A stretch of 64,000 nt of DNA, from positions 26,001 to 90,000 of the forward strand of contig JABMCL010001366.1 in NCBI GenBank assembly GCA_018857735.1, written 5' to 3'. The translations under genes were made by a program, and so were the position numbers. Under the pieces are notes generated by a model. It was not told where the DNA came from. It ran no database searches and was given only the letters and a program-made list of their open reading frames with translations. This document shows, piece by piece, positions 1 to 49,930 of the stretch. Positions within the stretch are counted from its first letter, which is position 1. Every line of letters begins with the position of its first letter. This DNA is from Alviniconcha marisindica (taxonomy: Eukaryota > Mollusca > Gastropoda > Provannidae).

Positions 1-3000
1 TTTTTCTAGCTTTGAATCAAAGGTCTGGGCTCAGTTTGCCCAAGAACGCAAAACATTTAAATGAGGTCTTTAATGGAACAAGTTACTTGCCTTTAAGTTG
101 CTGACTTAATAACTAATATCACAAAGCTGTCATGACAAGGGACAAGGCTGTCCAGATCAAGAACTCGCAGTCATTCTAAACACAAGAACTTGTAGTCATT
201 CTACACTCAGGAACACAGAATATCAATGAAACATGAATAAAAAATGTGTAGTTTAAACTAGGCCTAAGGCAACTTATTGGTAAATATTGGATTAAGTTAA
301 TCTGAAGTACTTGGATTTTGATGTTCTCTCAGCTGTACAGGTCATCTCAGGATGAATAAACACCTATAAAAATATGAGTCAACACTCGGTAGTCAGCCAA
401 GACAGTGGTCATCTTGAATAAGTCATTTTGTGTTTTGGCTTAGGCTGTAGGGTCCTGAATAATGATAGGATGGACATTTAGGATGGTTGCCAAGGCAGGT
501 TTGACTGTGTGCTATTTGCCTCAGGAACATCTCTGCTTGATGCTACATTGTGCACAATTTTTCTGCTATTGATCTCCAAAGTACAACTTTTCATTAAACT
601 TAAAGCACTGGTTTGGAGGGGGGGGGGGGGGGGGGATAGAGAAATGGAGGAGAGGGAGTGGGGGGGGGGGGGGGGTGGGGGGGCTGATAAAATTGAGAGG
701 GAACAGAGACCTAAGAGGAGTGGGGCAGAGGGGGGTGGGGGGGGGGGGGTAGAAATGGAGAGGAAAGCCTTAAGATTGGGGGCCTGGGTGTGGGGGTAGA
801 AATGGAAAAGGAACATAGACCTGGGTAAGATTTCTTGCCAGCAGGCTGTTTTTCTCTTATTTGGGGGTGGGGGTGGGAGATTTTGCAAGTGAGGAACCCC
901 AAATTGATGGGGAGGATGGGTATGAATTTATTGACTGGTAAATAGTAACCACAGAATAAGGACTTGTCAGTGTCATCTGTGTCAGTGTCATCTGTGACAC
1001 TGTCATTTTCAAGAATAACTACAGAAAAGGGCTTATCAGTGTTATCCATGGAGCTGCCAAGTGCTTCAAGGTAGAGCACCCACATAGTAACGTGCAGCCC
1101 ACCTGTATGATCCCACTTTTGTCACTTGAGCTGATAGTGGGATGCAGGCACCATCAGTCATCAGCATTGGGGTCATTCTTTGGACTTAGAGTCCAGGTCA
1201 GTCAGCCTGAAAACAACAACAGGACTTTTGCCCCATGACTGTGCATTTGAAATATTAGTCATAATTCATGTGCTTTTTGTTGCTGTAGACCCGTGATAAA
1301 ACCTGTTAAAAATAAGGTGCAGAAAAGTGGTTGCTGGGTGTTTACAGGTTACTGAGTAAACTGCATGCACACTAGCCTGCGGTGTGCCAGCCTGTAAGAG
1401 GCAGGCCCAGTGTTTAGGTAATAGGTGCCAGAAATCAGGAGTGAAAATACATATTAGGTCTTTGGGGGGAAATTTAACTTGGGGCAAAACATGGGGCAAA
1501 AATTTAACCTTGGAGTGGATTATGTATTGCATTTATTCTTAGTATACTTTTACGATGTGCTCTAGTTAATATTAGAAAAGTTCCAAATGTCACTCAGGGT
1601 GACATTGAACCTGTTGCAACTCAGAGAATATAGATGTTATTGTCTGGGTGTACCAAATGATTGTGATGCAGATATCTAACATAGATAAAAAATCCACACA
1701 TTTACAGACAGCCTGCTTTGGTTTCAGATATTTGAAGGGTGGGTGCCTGCTAACTTTGTTTCTGTTTAGAACATCATATTTTGACAGCACTATTTACTGA
1801 AGTTGCTTTCATTCTACGAACAGTTGCCGATGGTGTGGGAAGAAAGGATTCAGTCAGAACTTTGATGACATAAACTAGATTTCACAAGGAGATTTGACTA
1901 ATTGCAGCTTTGACACATTAGTTGCTTTCCAGTGTTTTTCACACACCAGGTTGAGGGCCACAGAAAAAATGCATGCAACACACAAAATCAGACAATAGGC
2001 CATTGCCTTTGGTTAACTGTCATCCATTAAAATACCTGTGTGCAAACACTGCTGACATTTTTGAGTAAATTGTAGTCTGCTCAGCATTTTTGCCAATTGC
2101 CAAATACATTTGTAAAAGTAACTGAGGCTAGACTGTCTTGATTACTTCCTTTGTAAGACCTTTGTCCAGAAAAGGGAAAGACAGAAAAACAACAACATTT
2201 TATTACTTACACTAACACTCAGATGTAAACAACATACTTGTTTTGCTCCATTGAGCTGGTGATGCCCTGTAGTTTTGCTAGGCCTGTCACAGCATGTCCA
2301 GTTCATGTTGTGAACCCAGTGCATGTCATGTCACTGTCCTTTTCTGTGTAGCTCGCTGCCAGTTAAGGCAGCCAAGGGTCTGCTGTTTTAAACATGCATG
2401 GAATAACTGCATGTGTGCAGTTTCCCCACTTCCATTCTGTGAATATTGTCAAGCTGAAAAGCCACACTAATTTGAATAAGTGTACTGGAATTGTGTGTAT
2501 CATTTACAGCATCCAGGTGTTTGTAACTTTGGAAGTCGCATATTATAAATTATGTGGATAAGTCTGAACCTGTGTCACCACTGCATGTACACTGCAAAAT
2601 TGCTGATTCAGTAACATTTCGAAATAGCCAAAGTAAACAAAGTTTGACTGAAAAAGTGAATGGCACCAGTGCTCAAGCAACACACAGAGAAAAACCAGTA
2701 CTAAAAGCTGAAGAACCATGCTATTCCGACTTTTGCCCAGACTGGCATGCCGCAAGTATTTCATGGGACCTCAAGACTGATCTCAAATTTTGTTATGCTG
2801 TTTTGCTTTTCTGGTACATTTGTGGTACTGTATCATTTTTATATCCAAAAGTCACACTAATGTTTGTTACAGTGCATATTTCATCAGGGAAAAAAAAAGG
2901 AAAACCCCAAGTTTACAAAGGATAATTCAGAGGTTTGAAATATATGGTATTTAAGTGAAAATGGAACTCTCTCCCCTCCTAGTCACTGCGCAATGGCGAG

Positions 3001-4071
3001 GGGACACCGCCTTAACGCTTCCATTGTTCTGGCGGCGGTCCACGGTCTCTCCGGTCGTTTTCGGGCTGTATTCGCGGTCGAACCTTCACTCTCACCCTCT
3101 TGATCCCCTGTCCCCATCCCTAATAAGCAACCTCGCTTCTGTGGACATAAAGCAACATGGTACTCTCCTCTCCCCCACCCCACCCCCCATGTTTTTTCCA
3201 CACACCTACTCACACTGTTTATAAATCTGACTGCCCCCCCCCCCCCCCCCCCCAGATGTCATGATGAATGGTGTTTGTGGAAGCAACCTCCTTCAGTCCT
3301 AAGGCACCATTTATTCTGTGATATTATTAACCATTATGCCTAGCCGCTGACCTGCTGCCAGTGAAGTGCAAAACTGGGCCAGGTCCTGCCTCAGTGTTAA
3401 TGTCAGGCCACCTGTTCTCACTCTCAGAGCACTCAGCTTATACTAGTTGTAGGTACAGGGGGTAACCACAAAGCTATAATAGTACTTACATGATGCTGCA
3501 GATCTCTAGGTAACCATTCATTGGCTAGCTCAGAGGCTTTGGTGTTGCTTCAGTGGTTATACTACTCACCACAGTCATAACAATTTCCTCTACCTTGGCT
3601 GCATCAATTTCCCCAGCACAGCAGTAATCCATTGTGTGTTAATTGTTGTATTTTGAGGCAAACTGTCATCACAGAAATGTGTGGAATGTACTTTCTTAAA
3701 AAGGCACTTAATGTTGCTCTACCCTGACAGGGAGTGCCACCTAAAAAGATTGGGTTGAGTTTGTCATGGTCAAGGTCACATGGTTTGAATCCTCAAATCA
3801 AGTCAAAGGCATGAACATTCAGTGTTTTCCCCTTATCTTGTTGAACCTCTGTCTGCCAGACTTTGTACTGGTGTTAATTTATTTGCTAAGAGTGTAGGTT
3901 GACGTATTCAACTGGACAGGTTATGTGCCAAATATTTGTGAAGAAGGGCATTGTGAAGAGTCAAACCCAGTCCATGTGGTTACAGTCACATTGACTGACT
4001 GAGAATTTGAGAGGATGCTTGTGAATCCCATGTTTTTCTGAATCTGAATGGTTTAGAACTAAATTTAAAAT

Positions 4072-4123
<52 letters not shown>

Positions 4124-7100
4124 TAATGGTTTAGAATTAAATTTGGAATGTATGCACATACAAGATCAGAATCACAGAGGGTGGGGTTGAAGGTGTTGGG
4201 CCCTAATAGGCTGTGTCCATCAGAACTGCTGAATTGATTTCAGTCAGATTTGGTTGTATGCTGGTCCATCATCAGAGTGCAACAGTTTGAGTGTGTACTA
4301 ACAGTGATGAATGGGGGTGGGATGAGGGTCTTCACTTGCAAATCCAGAAACCCTGTTTAATAAAGAACGTAAAGGAGAAAAGATTTTGACATAGAACCAG
4401 TATTTTCAATAGAATAGGATAATATATTGGCCAGCACTGTAACGGCAATGGTTCTTATATAGTATACACCAAAGTTGTAACCCCTGCTCCCCACACAGGT
4501 ATACACATAGAGTACTGCAGTCCTGGTAGGCAGGTACAGTTACACCTCAGCCTGCCCAGCTGAGGCCTAATGGAAATAGGGTGTCTGCAACAACAGTGGA
4601 ACCCCCTCCCCCCCCTCCCAGCAAGTCCCCTCTTCCCTCCTTCCCCGCCCCTCTATCCACCCTTCTTTACTTCTTCACCCCACCCCCTTAGTAACCCACC
4701 TTTCTACATGATGGTAGCCAAGGTATGGGGGGCTGAGACCAGAAGTTGTTCAAGGTTTGGATCCTACACTGCTACAGCTGTTGGTCTCTGCTGCTCTGTG
4801 GTGCTCTATGCTTCTGTGGCTTCTGTGGGAAAGCCAATTAAGCAAGAGCTTCTGCTGTTGTTATGTGGAGAATAGATGATAGCTCGCTAGACTAGCACCA
4901 TTCAGACTTTGTATAAATGCCTGTAGATTTTGGATTTGGTTTGCTTTATGTTTATTTGTGTTTTTTCTTGTAGCAGGAACCCCCCAAGCCCCCCCCCCCC
5001 CCCAGCTCTAACTTTAGAAAACCAGTCAGCTTCAGTTATCAGATGCTATTAGCATTACTGATTTTCATTACATTGTCAAAAATCAGTGTTTGAGTTTAAC
5101 TCTGATTTTGAAAGTAACAGTATAAGAAGAAGGGAGAGAGAGAAAACAAAGCTGCAGTGTCTGGGTGCTTTGCTTGTTAGGAACTTTAAAAGGGATGTTG
5201 ATAATGATCAACAGGGTTTTATTCAGGATACAAAATGACAATACAGATTTTATGGCAACACCAACAAGCATGTGCAGCTTATGTAAGCACTGATAATGAT
5301 TCTGCTTTAATTCTGAGGCAGTGTGGACTGTCATGGGTTACTAGACATAATACTGAGAGTGAGAGGCATTACCAATGGTGCTTCAGATTACTGACATGCA
5401 TAGTGCTTCAAGCATGTGTTGAAATAAACAGGTCACTATAGCTTAGTTGAAGGGACTGCAAACAAAGAAGCATCCCCTGAGTTACACCTCCAGAGGAATT
5501 GCATTATTTTTTTATTTTGTTTAAAGGCAGCTTTTATTTTGTTTAAAGGCAGCATTTTTTATTTGTGTGTGTGTGTGTGTGTGCATGCATGTATTTGTGC
5601 CAGTGTAGTCAATTTGTGGTCTTAAATTTGTTTTTGAAAGTTGTGAAAACACCCATGAACATTGCCATTTTGACCAAGTCTGTGACTTGAACAAAGCTGG
5701 CATGTGTGGCGCAAGTGTACATTTTTTCATGAGCCATTTTTTCCAGTTCTTCATTAATGCAGTGGTAGAGGGCAGACAAAACTGGCTAAGCCCAGAGGAG
5801 CTCAGTTTTGAAGCAAAAAATAATAATAATGTTTTAGTTATGTTGCATAATACAAGCCTGCTGAAAAATCTCACATCTTCTATCTTTGCAGGCCAACTTA
5901 AGTCTTCACTTGGGGTCCTTTAAACATTGATAAGTGATAATGAAGCCATTGGGAGTTTGTACTTTATCATTATGTGAGTTACCATCTGTGTGATTAGGAG
6001 TCAAAAAGTAGTAATAACAGTAGGTAAACTCTTGAGGTTTTATTCTCAGATGCTTGTGTGTTTGGCACTGTAGCAAACCTCAGACAGAGTATGTGTCAGT
6101 TTACCCCCCCCCCCCCCCACACACGTGCGCACGCACACACACACACACTCCACCATCCCCTTTTTGCCAGCCACAAGTTACTTCAAAAAGAATTTGTAAC
6201 TAACTAGTAACTTAGCTGAATCTTAAGTTTATGTCTTGTTTGGGCTGGAGTCAGAGACTAAGGATTGTCTGTGATCCCTCCCCAGCTATGTAGAAAATGT
6301 AACCTGGCATGATCTGATTCTGAGACAGGGGAGGGGGGTGGTTACAAGGGAGATAGCCCAGAAGAGAACTGGGCAGGAGTTAGCCCCTTGTGCCTGTTAA
6401 GTAGTTAGGTAGGACAGGGTGTATCAGGTTGTGGAACAAGAGGGTTCTTTGATACTCCCTCTCCCTCCACCGTCACCTCCCAGCCCCAGCCCTCTCTGCC
6501 CCTCCACTGCTGCTGGTTGATGTAGATAAACTAGCTGCTGCAGACTGCATTCCTGGGGCACCAGTAGTTCCCCTGTCTGGGCTGGCAGGCAGTCTCCTTC
6601 AGAGATAGTGCCCTGCTGCATTAATTGGCCCCAATCTTGTGGTATATTATCCACCATTTCTTCTCCTGGTGACTGGCCACCTTTAGCATGGGAATATGGG
6701 GGGGGGGGGGGGGGGGGGCGTGTGTCTGTCTTGATCTTTTTAAAAACATTTTTATACAGTAATGCTACAGCACTCACTTGGCTTTTCAAGCTGATTGCCA
6801 GAAGGTTCAGTGATTCCATGTGTGCATCTGGCTTTGTTTTTCTCCAATTATATGGGGAGATATATATGCTGAACATTATTAATCATACTTCAGAGTGCTT
6901 TCAGTTAATTATAGTACTTATACACCAAGTGTGAAATTGAGTTTGTCGCCTTTGGTAGATGCTTTGAGTCAGGCTGCTGGAAGTGAAGTGTTTGTTTTTG
7001 TGAAATTGTTTGCTTTTGTGTCATCATTCACAAATGTTCCATCAACTCAATGAACTGTGTAGTGTATGCCACAGATGATAATTTTCTTTTTTTTACGTCT

Positions 7101-9134
7101 GAATTATTATAATTATTTGGTTACATAAGTATTTTTTTAAACAAAACAAAGACAAATTTATGAAAATTGTCATAAAGGAGAAATTTGGATGAGAGGAAGA
7201 AAATGCTGTTCAAGTTGTATTAAAAAGTAAAAAATGAAAAATGAATGGTACAACTAATTTCACGTTCTTGAATACATTTCTGCATTCACTCAGTACCAAT
7301 ACTGAGCAGAACTTCAAGAAGGAAATAAAAAGAAAGGCGGAAGGAAAAAAAGAAAGTGGAACAAGAACACTGAGTAAACTATTTTAAAAAGAAAGAAAAA
7401 AGAAGAATTAAACCATGCCAGTTTGGGTGTCCCTTAAAACCTCCAGAGAGAACATAAATACCTAAGGTGGTCCTTTGAGGCAGCTTTCAGATAAGTAAGG
7501 GTGTGTGTGTTTTTTGTTTGTTTTTTACACAGTGGTGCAGAACTTGAGGGTTGCACACATAAGGGGCCTGTGGTTGGTCCTGATGGGTTAACTGGGTGCA
7601 GTACCTAGCTCTTAGCATTCCTAAATACCTCCCTCCAGATGGCTGCCTAACACAGGATGCCCTCCTTGCCTCCTAAACAGGGCTGCCTAGGCAGGTGCCA
7701 TAACTGCCAAAATAGTTATGTTAATACCAACAAAAAGAAGGGATGGAAAAATGAAAGGAAGGAGGAGGAGAGAGAGGAAAAGGAAGGAGAAATGGGGAAT
7801 GTCATAAAGTGTACAAACAATTGACAGAAATGGGGTCAAACAGTGAACAAAATCTAACAAAATAGCCAAGAATTTCAACACATTGTAGCAAAGAAAAGCT
7901 ATTTCTGGTACATCTTACATCATTTACTTCAGTTAACATTATTGAAACATTAATTCCCACACCCTTGATGGTATACATTTTTAACTGTTAACTGTTGCCA
8001 TAAAGTTCTGAATTTAAAGCTGTTATTGCGCCTGTGGAGAGGTTTTGGATTTCTTCCACAAGCATTCTGTCAAAGACTAACACAAATTCTTTCCAATTTT
8101 TGTTGTTTTTTGTTGTTGAGAATTAGCCATATCAAAACATTATTGTTTGTTCAAGACAGATTTATAAAAAAAATGCTCCGTTGATTTTCTTTTCAAGTGT
8201 TTTTTTGGTGTGTTCCCCCCCCCCCCCCCCCCCAGTCCTCATGCATCAGAGTCAGCTAGTGAGACTAAATTGTAAATTAACACCATCAGGTGTCACAGCT
8301 TGCCTTAACAGCTTCTGGCAACCTCTTTGATAGGGCAGTCAGCTGAGTCTGTCTTTAGCTTTGTGTACACTTAATAATCTGTTTCTCATACTTAGTTATA
8401 AGGCAGCAGTCATGTTTGGCTGACCTCTGGCAGGTCTATTTCATGCCTCAGTGACTTGTATTTCTCTCTCTTCCGTCCCTCATTGCAGTACTTTGAACCA
8501 GCCCAGCAGTTTGACTGCTGCCAGTTTTGGCTTTGAGGATTCATATGGTAGGAAAAAAGTATGGTTAAAAACAGAAAAAAGAAAAGAGCAGATACAAATA
8601 CTTAATCAAGATCAGAAGGTCTTTTTGCTTTTCTATAAAGAGTTGAGGGAACAATTATGTAATAGTAGTATCACTGTATTGAGTCAGTGTTGGAATTTGT
8701 TTCTGCTGAGTTAATGAGTTGAGGGTTGGAATATGTTGCTGCTGAGTTAATCAGTTACCAAAACAGTGGAACTTAAAAATTTCAGCCATATTATGAACAA
8801 CATAAGCAAAAGAAAACATAAGCAAGAAAGACTAAAAATGTATTCAGAAGTTTTGTTTTGTTTTGTTGTTTCTCATTCCAGTTGCAGGCTGTAATTTGTG
8901 TGTGAAAAGTGTTCAGCATTTAGAGTGAAATTTGTGAAGCTGGTTTTGGAACTGCCAGTTGAAAGCACTGCATTTTGAGTTCTTGTAAAGCCTTAAAAGT
9001 ATATGAAGAAATGTTTTGAATATGCAGGTGATAGAATAGCTCTGATTTCTGTGGGTGCTTAGCAGAAGAGACATTAATTTCTACATCTGCAGTGCCCCAC
9101 TGCAGCCTGGATCAAGAGAGAAAGGAGGATGGCT
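1..9134 (+). other. AGAP intron, upstream part: no gene seen
   Basis: No exon recognised. Contains poly(G)/(C) runs, GT tracts and a CpG-dense patch at 2985-3085. A 123-codon ORF at 2554-2925 has no recognisable motif and no exon context. Confidence 0.7.
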
Positions 9135-10033
9135 TTGCCAACTTGTACATCACTCAGTAACTTGTATAGCACTCAGTATCCATGGCAAACTGTGGCAACT
9201 TGTACAGCACTCAGTATGCACATCCAAACTCTGCCAACTTGTACAGCACTCAGTATCCACAGGCAAAACTATGCCAACTTGTCTATACAAGTTGGCATAG
9301 TTTTGCCTGTGGATACATTAGCACTCTACCTGCATGAAAACTGTGCCAACTTGTACAGTACTCAGTATCCATGTGCAAATTATGTCAACTTGTACAGCAC
9401 TCAGTATCCATGTGCAGACTGTGCCAACTTGTAGATGTACAGAACTCAGTCACCATGTGCAAACTATGCCAACTTGTACAGCACTCAGTATCCATGTGCA
9501 AACTGTGCCAACTTGTACAGCACTCGGTATCCATTCATTGTGCAGACTATGCCAACTTGTAAAGAACTCAGTATCCACATGCAGACTATGCCAACTTGCA
9601 CAGCACTCGGTATCCACATGCAGACTATGCCAACTTGTACAGCACTCCGTATCCATGTGCAAACTATGCCAGCTTATACAGCACTCAGTATCCATGTGCA
9701 GAATTTGCCAACTTGTACAGAACTTGGTATCCGCATGCCAACTTGTACAAAACTCTATTCATATGCAAACTATGCCAACTTGTACAGCATTCAGTCACTG
9801 TATGCAAACTATGCAAACTTGTACAGCACTCAGTATCCATAAGCAGACAGTGCCAACTTGTACAGCACTCAGTATCCATGTGCAGACAGTGTCAAATTGC
9901 ACAGCACTCACTATCCATGTGGAGACACCGGAGACTTGTACAGCACTCAGTATCCATGTGCAGACAGCATTGACTTGTACAGCACTCGGTATCCATGTGC
10001 AAACTATGCCAGCTTGTAGTTGTACAGCACTCA
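9135..10033 (+). repeat. Minisatellite, 39-nt unit, about 22 copies
   Basis: Unit about CCAACTTGTACAGCACTCAG plus TATCCATGTGCAAACTATG. Because 39 is a multiple of three, long ORFs appear on both strands (up to 260 codons, repeating CTALSIHVQT) but these are repeat artefacts. One unit is inverted (see 9254-9315). Confidence 0.95.
9254..9315. repeat. Perfect 29-bp inverted repeat with 4-nt loop
   Basis: Arms 9254-9282 and 9287-9315 are exact reverse complements; loop CTAT. The arm is a whole minisatellite unit fragment copied in the opposite direction inside an otherwise head-to-tail array. Confidence 0.95.
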
Positions 10034-10508
10034 GACTTGTTGTTGATCACTTATATATCGCTGTTCACTGCTCCCGAGCAGACTCACTGCACTCGCATGT
10101 GATCTTACATGAGTGACTAGCTTTTTATAGCACGTTCTTGAATATCTACCGAAGTGGTGTAGCACTGACATGGCTGGTGCCATGTGGAACTGCTGCTGTC
10201 TTGGCACATTCTGTGTACACCATACAACCATGCACCATGTCACTTCATGCAGACAGCAGCAGAGCCACATACATAAGGTGCATGCATGTTTAGCTGTAAA
10301 CCTGCCACCTACACTTTTGGCAGAATGACTGGGATCTTTTATGTGCTACTGTGGTAACACAGGGGTGGAACGGGTACCGAAATAAGAGTCAGCACGGAAA
10401 GTTGAACCTGGAGAAGAAAATTCTCCTGCCATTCCTGCAGGGACTCGAACCCACAGCCTTTCAATCCTGAGCCCAGCACTCTAATCACTGAGCTATCCCT
10501 GCTCCCCA
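10024..10508 (-). mobile_element. tRNA-derived SINE, about 480 bp
   Basis: On the minus strand the element begins with a tRNA-like head: A box TAGCTCAGTGATTAGAG (10479-10495) and B box GGTTCGAGTCC (10441-10451), spaced as in tRNA genes, with D- and T-arm-like pairing. A long unrelated body follows, ending in CAGTGAGTCTGCTC and a TATATAA-type tail near 10030-10080. A plain tRNA gene is excluded because the acceptor stem does not pair and the body is fused to it. No clear target-site duplication found. Confidence 0.75.
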
Positions 10509-11124
10509 GACATAAGACATAAGAACCTTATTCTTCCCAAGTAAAAGTACAAGGAATGTATCTTGGTGTTGGTTCATTCACTGTCATCACTATGGCACCC
10601 TTACAGTAGTAGTACAACTCCTATTACCCAAAATGAGCAATTGTGTCAAATGTGACTATTTAGCCCTAAGCCCATTACACATTAAACACACCACTCAATA
10701 AAACAAGACCCCCCCCCCCCCAACAAAAAAAAGAAGAAGAAGAAGAAAATTAATTTTTTTTAACATTTGAAGATTTAAGAACTACCACCACATCAGATGC
10801 TGCCTCAGTATCCACTTACAAACTATGCTCAAGACATGTTGTTGAAATGATGCAGCAAAAGTAGACTGAAGCAAGGATATCTCTATCAAATGGAAGTAGC
10901 AACATAAAAATAAAATTAAAAGGTCAGCCATTGTGCACTGATCACACAGGGTTGAAAACTAGTAAGTTTTCAGTTTCAGACATACATTGCAAACGGCTGT
11001 GGGGGATTTTTCTCAAAGACTGACAGCCTGCATGAAAAGTTAGTCCAGGCGTGCCAAGTTTGGAAAGAATTTAGTTTTGGCCTCCAGGCTTTATAGCAAA
11101 GCTTACTTTATGTTTCACCTTCAG
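10509..11124 (+). other. AGAP intron end: no gene seen
   Basis: Between the SINE and the first visible AGAP exon. Ordinary AT-rich sequence with a short C run near 10710 and a GAA stretch. Confidence 0.8.
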
Positions 11125-46815
<35,691 letters not shown>

Positions 46816-49800
46816 AGGCGCATCCCCTTGTGTGTGTATGTGTGTGATCAAACAGTATTGACTTTGGAGCTGTGAGCGTAGCGTCATCATTGGACATGGA
46901 AGAATGATCTTGGTGTCTGGCTGGGCAACCGGCAGCTGAAAGTGATGGCGAGCTTCTTTCTTCACTGCCACAAATGGGCCTCTCTCTCCGCAGGCTTGCA
47001 CGCAGTGCTGGCTTTCTCTGCAAGATGGAGGTCTCCAGGCTGCAGCAGAAACCTTCAGGCTGCAGTATTGTGGGGAACGTTTTTTGTGTGTCTGTGTGTA
47101 TGGGTGGGTGAGACTTGGTAACTCCTTAGTTGTGATAATAGTGGCATTATTTTTGGAGTTTGCAGGAAGTATTAGAGACAGGGGTGCATGTGGGAATGCT
47201 GGACACCTGGCAGATTGAGTTGGGTTTCAGCACTCAAATCCCAGAAGAAGTTTGTTGAAAGTACGAGAAATGAAATCCTGTGACAAGCTCAAGTGAAAGA
47301 AGCAAGGTGAAAACTGGTTTGTGTTATCCAATTTCCCCTGAAATTTTCGTTGACAGGGTACAGGTCATGCAGCCTACATGCACCCTGATAGTGTACCAAA
47401 ATGGTCTTCTTGGCTGCAGCGTTTCAGAGCTTGGCTTGACTGTGGGCTTGGTAAATGTTTTGCTGCTGCCACCATACTTTTTGTACAGCTCAGCAAGGAA
47501 GCAGCCAGGTTAAACAGCTTTGCCTCTAAAGGCCAGAAGGGTGACTGGGTGGATTCAGTGCTTGAATGATTTAGCTATGCAGCATGCTCACGACAGGATC
47601 CACAGATGGAGTGGCTGTCTTGCTGTGCGGTGTTAGTGTTAGGCACAAGGTGTGTGTTTTTTATGTGTAAGCATAGCAGTGCACAACTGGTGATGAACTT
47701 CAATTTTATGGCAGACATGCCTATATCTTTAGATGAAGCAGCATGGTACTGTGCGCTGATGATACAGTGTTTACATGGGGATTGTTCATTTGTTAGACTT
47801 ATTTAATTGTGAATTACATCTGTGGAGAGGTACTGGCAGGGACCAAGGGAAACTAACCCAACGCTAGACTGTCAGCACCTAGCTAGAGCACACTGGCAGA
47901 GGGGAAACAGTATTACATCTCACTGTGTGTCAGTTTCACAATGTTTGTTGTGCAGCACTAGAAAGAAATTATTGTTGATGGTTCTCATTTAATAGTACAA
48001 TATTTTCAAGGCTCATTTTCAAACTTCATTTTCTTTGTGGAAATAGTGTAATGTTGCGGGAGGTTTTCTTTGCCATGATAATCTGTGAACACCTGTTCCA
48101 AATACAAACAAGCGCAACAAATGGTGGAGATTGAAGACCTGGACAGAGCAGAATGTGCCTGCGTCAGACTCCTTAGGATGAAATTCTGGTTAAAAAGAGT
48201 TTGTGGTGTTCATTTTTTTTTTTTTTAAATATTTTAAAGTTGTTTTCAAGACAGACTTGTGTTGGGAAGACATTATTTTGATGTCCCTGCGTGCTTTGTC
48301 TCAAGGCTGTTCCACTGCATGCAGCTGCCTTGTGAACAGCTCTGATGTGAACAGCTCCCATTGCACAGTGGGAACTTTGACACAATGACTGCACCCTGCT
48401 CTGTTTAAACCCACTGACCCGCTGACCCTTACAGAATTGCTGGGCAACATGTAGACTAAGACACTTTTTAAGCCCAACAGGTGAAACTGTAATCTTCTGT
48501 CTTGAGCCTGAAGTGGCTGGCGTGTTGTCATTTTGGATTTCATGCCACAGTCAATAAAACACTGTTTAGCTTTTCTTCGTCCAATATATTGGAGACTGTG
48601 AGGCAGAAGAATCATCTCTGAGGAGGAGAGGGAGGCTGGGTGTGAGTGTGCCACAGGCCCTCTTTCATCATGAAACTATATGTTACCAATGTGGTTCATT
48701 CGTCTAGTGCCACTTGTAGCTTTCTGTCATGTGCCTGTTGATGAAGTTGGCTGACAGATTTCAGCTGACTGTTGCTGTGTGCCAATTAGAATGCTTGGAG
48801 TTGGAGAGGTTTTTTAGTGGACTGTTTATTGCATGGTTGTTGGAAAAAATGGGGTGAGAGCTGAACTGTTTTGCTGTGCAGGTTGAGAATTGTGCAGAGT
48901 TGGTTGTGCAGCTTCATGCGTATGTGACCGGGTGTTTTTGTTTTGGAATGAATGGGGTACAAGTTAGCGATTCATAATTTTGGCCATTGGAAGTATTGAT
49001 CAGTGTGTGTGTGAGAGGTGAGAGAGAGAGAGAGAAAGAGAGAGAAGCAGTGGAATGAACAAGTGAGCAAGCTAACATGGCTAAAACCATAGGGGGGTGT
49101 AATCAGGGGTTTTATGAATTTTGTACATTTTGTACAAGATGCTGATATCTGCTGGACTGTTGAAAGTTTAAAAGAAAACCATTTGTTTGTTTGAGGTTTA
49201 GCTACTTGTTGGTCTTGCACTGACAGAGGAGAGAGCATTCTAGTTTGTGGGTCACTGCAGAGCAATCAAGCCTGCTTGGTCATGGTACAAGTATGCTGCT
49301 GATAACGGGTTTAATAGAAGACAGGTGTGACAGTCTTCTAGTATTAGTAGGAGACCCAGCTGGACCTGGCCTGCTGACTGCAGAATGAAAGTAAAACAGT
49401 CTTGCCACTGTGGGATAGGACCAGTGAGGAGTGAGAGAGGATGGCACTAGACCTAGCTGGCTGTGGGTGAGGTGTGTAACAGCTGTTGCTGGGTTCTAAA
49501 GATGCTGTGCTGCTGGGAAGGCAACTGTCTCTGATCCAGACTTACAGACAGTTTCATTTACTGTGAACTTACGGCAACTGGTATCAGTGTTAGCGTGTGA
49601 ACAATCTGGCACCAGCATTATTTTTTTGTCTTGTGTAACACTAGCACAAAGTTGTGAACATATGTATGGATTTGCATAATATTTTTATTTAGCTTTATTT
49701 ACCTGTAGATTATGATTGGTTACAATTTGTGCTTACTTCCATTCCTTAATCCAAACTTTTTAACTGAAAAAGGAGAAAAACAGCTAAGCTCTAGTTGTGT

Positions 49801-49930
49801 TTTTTCCTTTTTGATGCTTCATTGTTTTGAATTAGTAGTTATTTTTACCTTTTGATCTCTCCAAGAACATAATTGCAACCTTGCTTGTTGATATGTGCTC
49901 CTAAATAAATAAAAAAAGGACAGGGTTATT
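46816..49930 (+). other. Probable AGAP 3' UTR with candidate poly(A) signals
   Basis: Sequence after the AGAP stop has no credible ORF. AATAAA hexamers on the + strand lie at 48553-48558 and at 49904-49909; the second is followed by a short genomic A-run. Either could end the transcript. The true 3' end cannot be decided from sequence alone. Confidence 0.45.

Noticed and set aside
478..888. Proline-rich ORFs opposite poly(G) runs
   Set aside because: Low-complexity artefact of G/C homopolymers.
2554..2925. 123-codon + strand ORF
   Set aside because: No motif, no splice or start support, ends in a poly(A)-rich stretch; treated as chance ORF in an intron.
9129..10116. Long overlapping ORFs (up to 260 codons) with Cys/His-rich repeats
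   Set aside because: They are translations of a 39-nt minisatellite; period divisible by three keeps frames open on both strands.
10430..10508. Functional tRNA gene on the minus strand
   Set aside because: A and B boxes are good but the acceptor stem does not pair and a SINE body follows without a T-run terminator.
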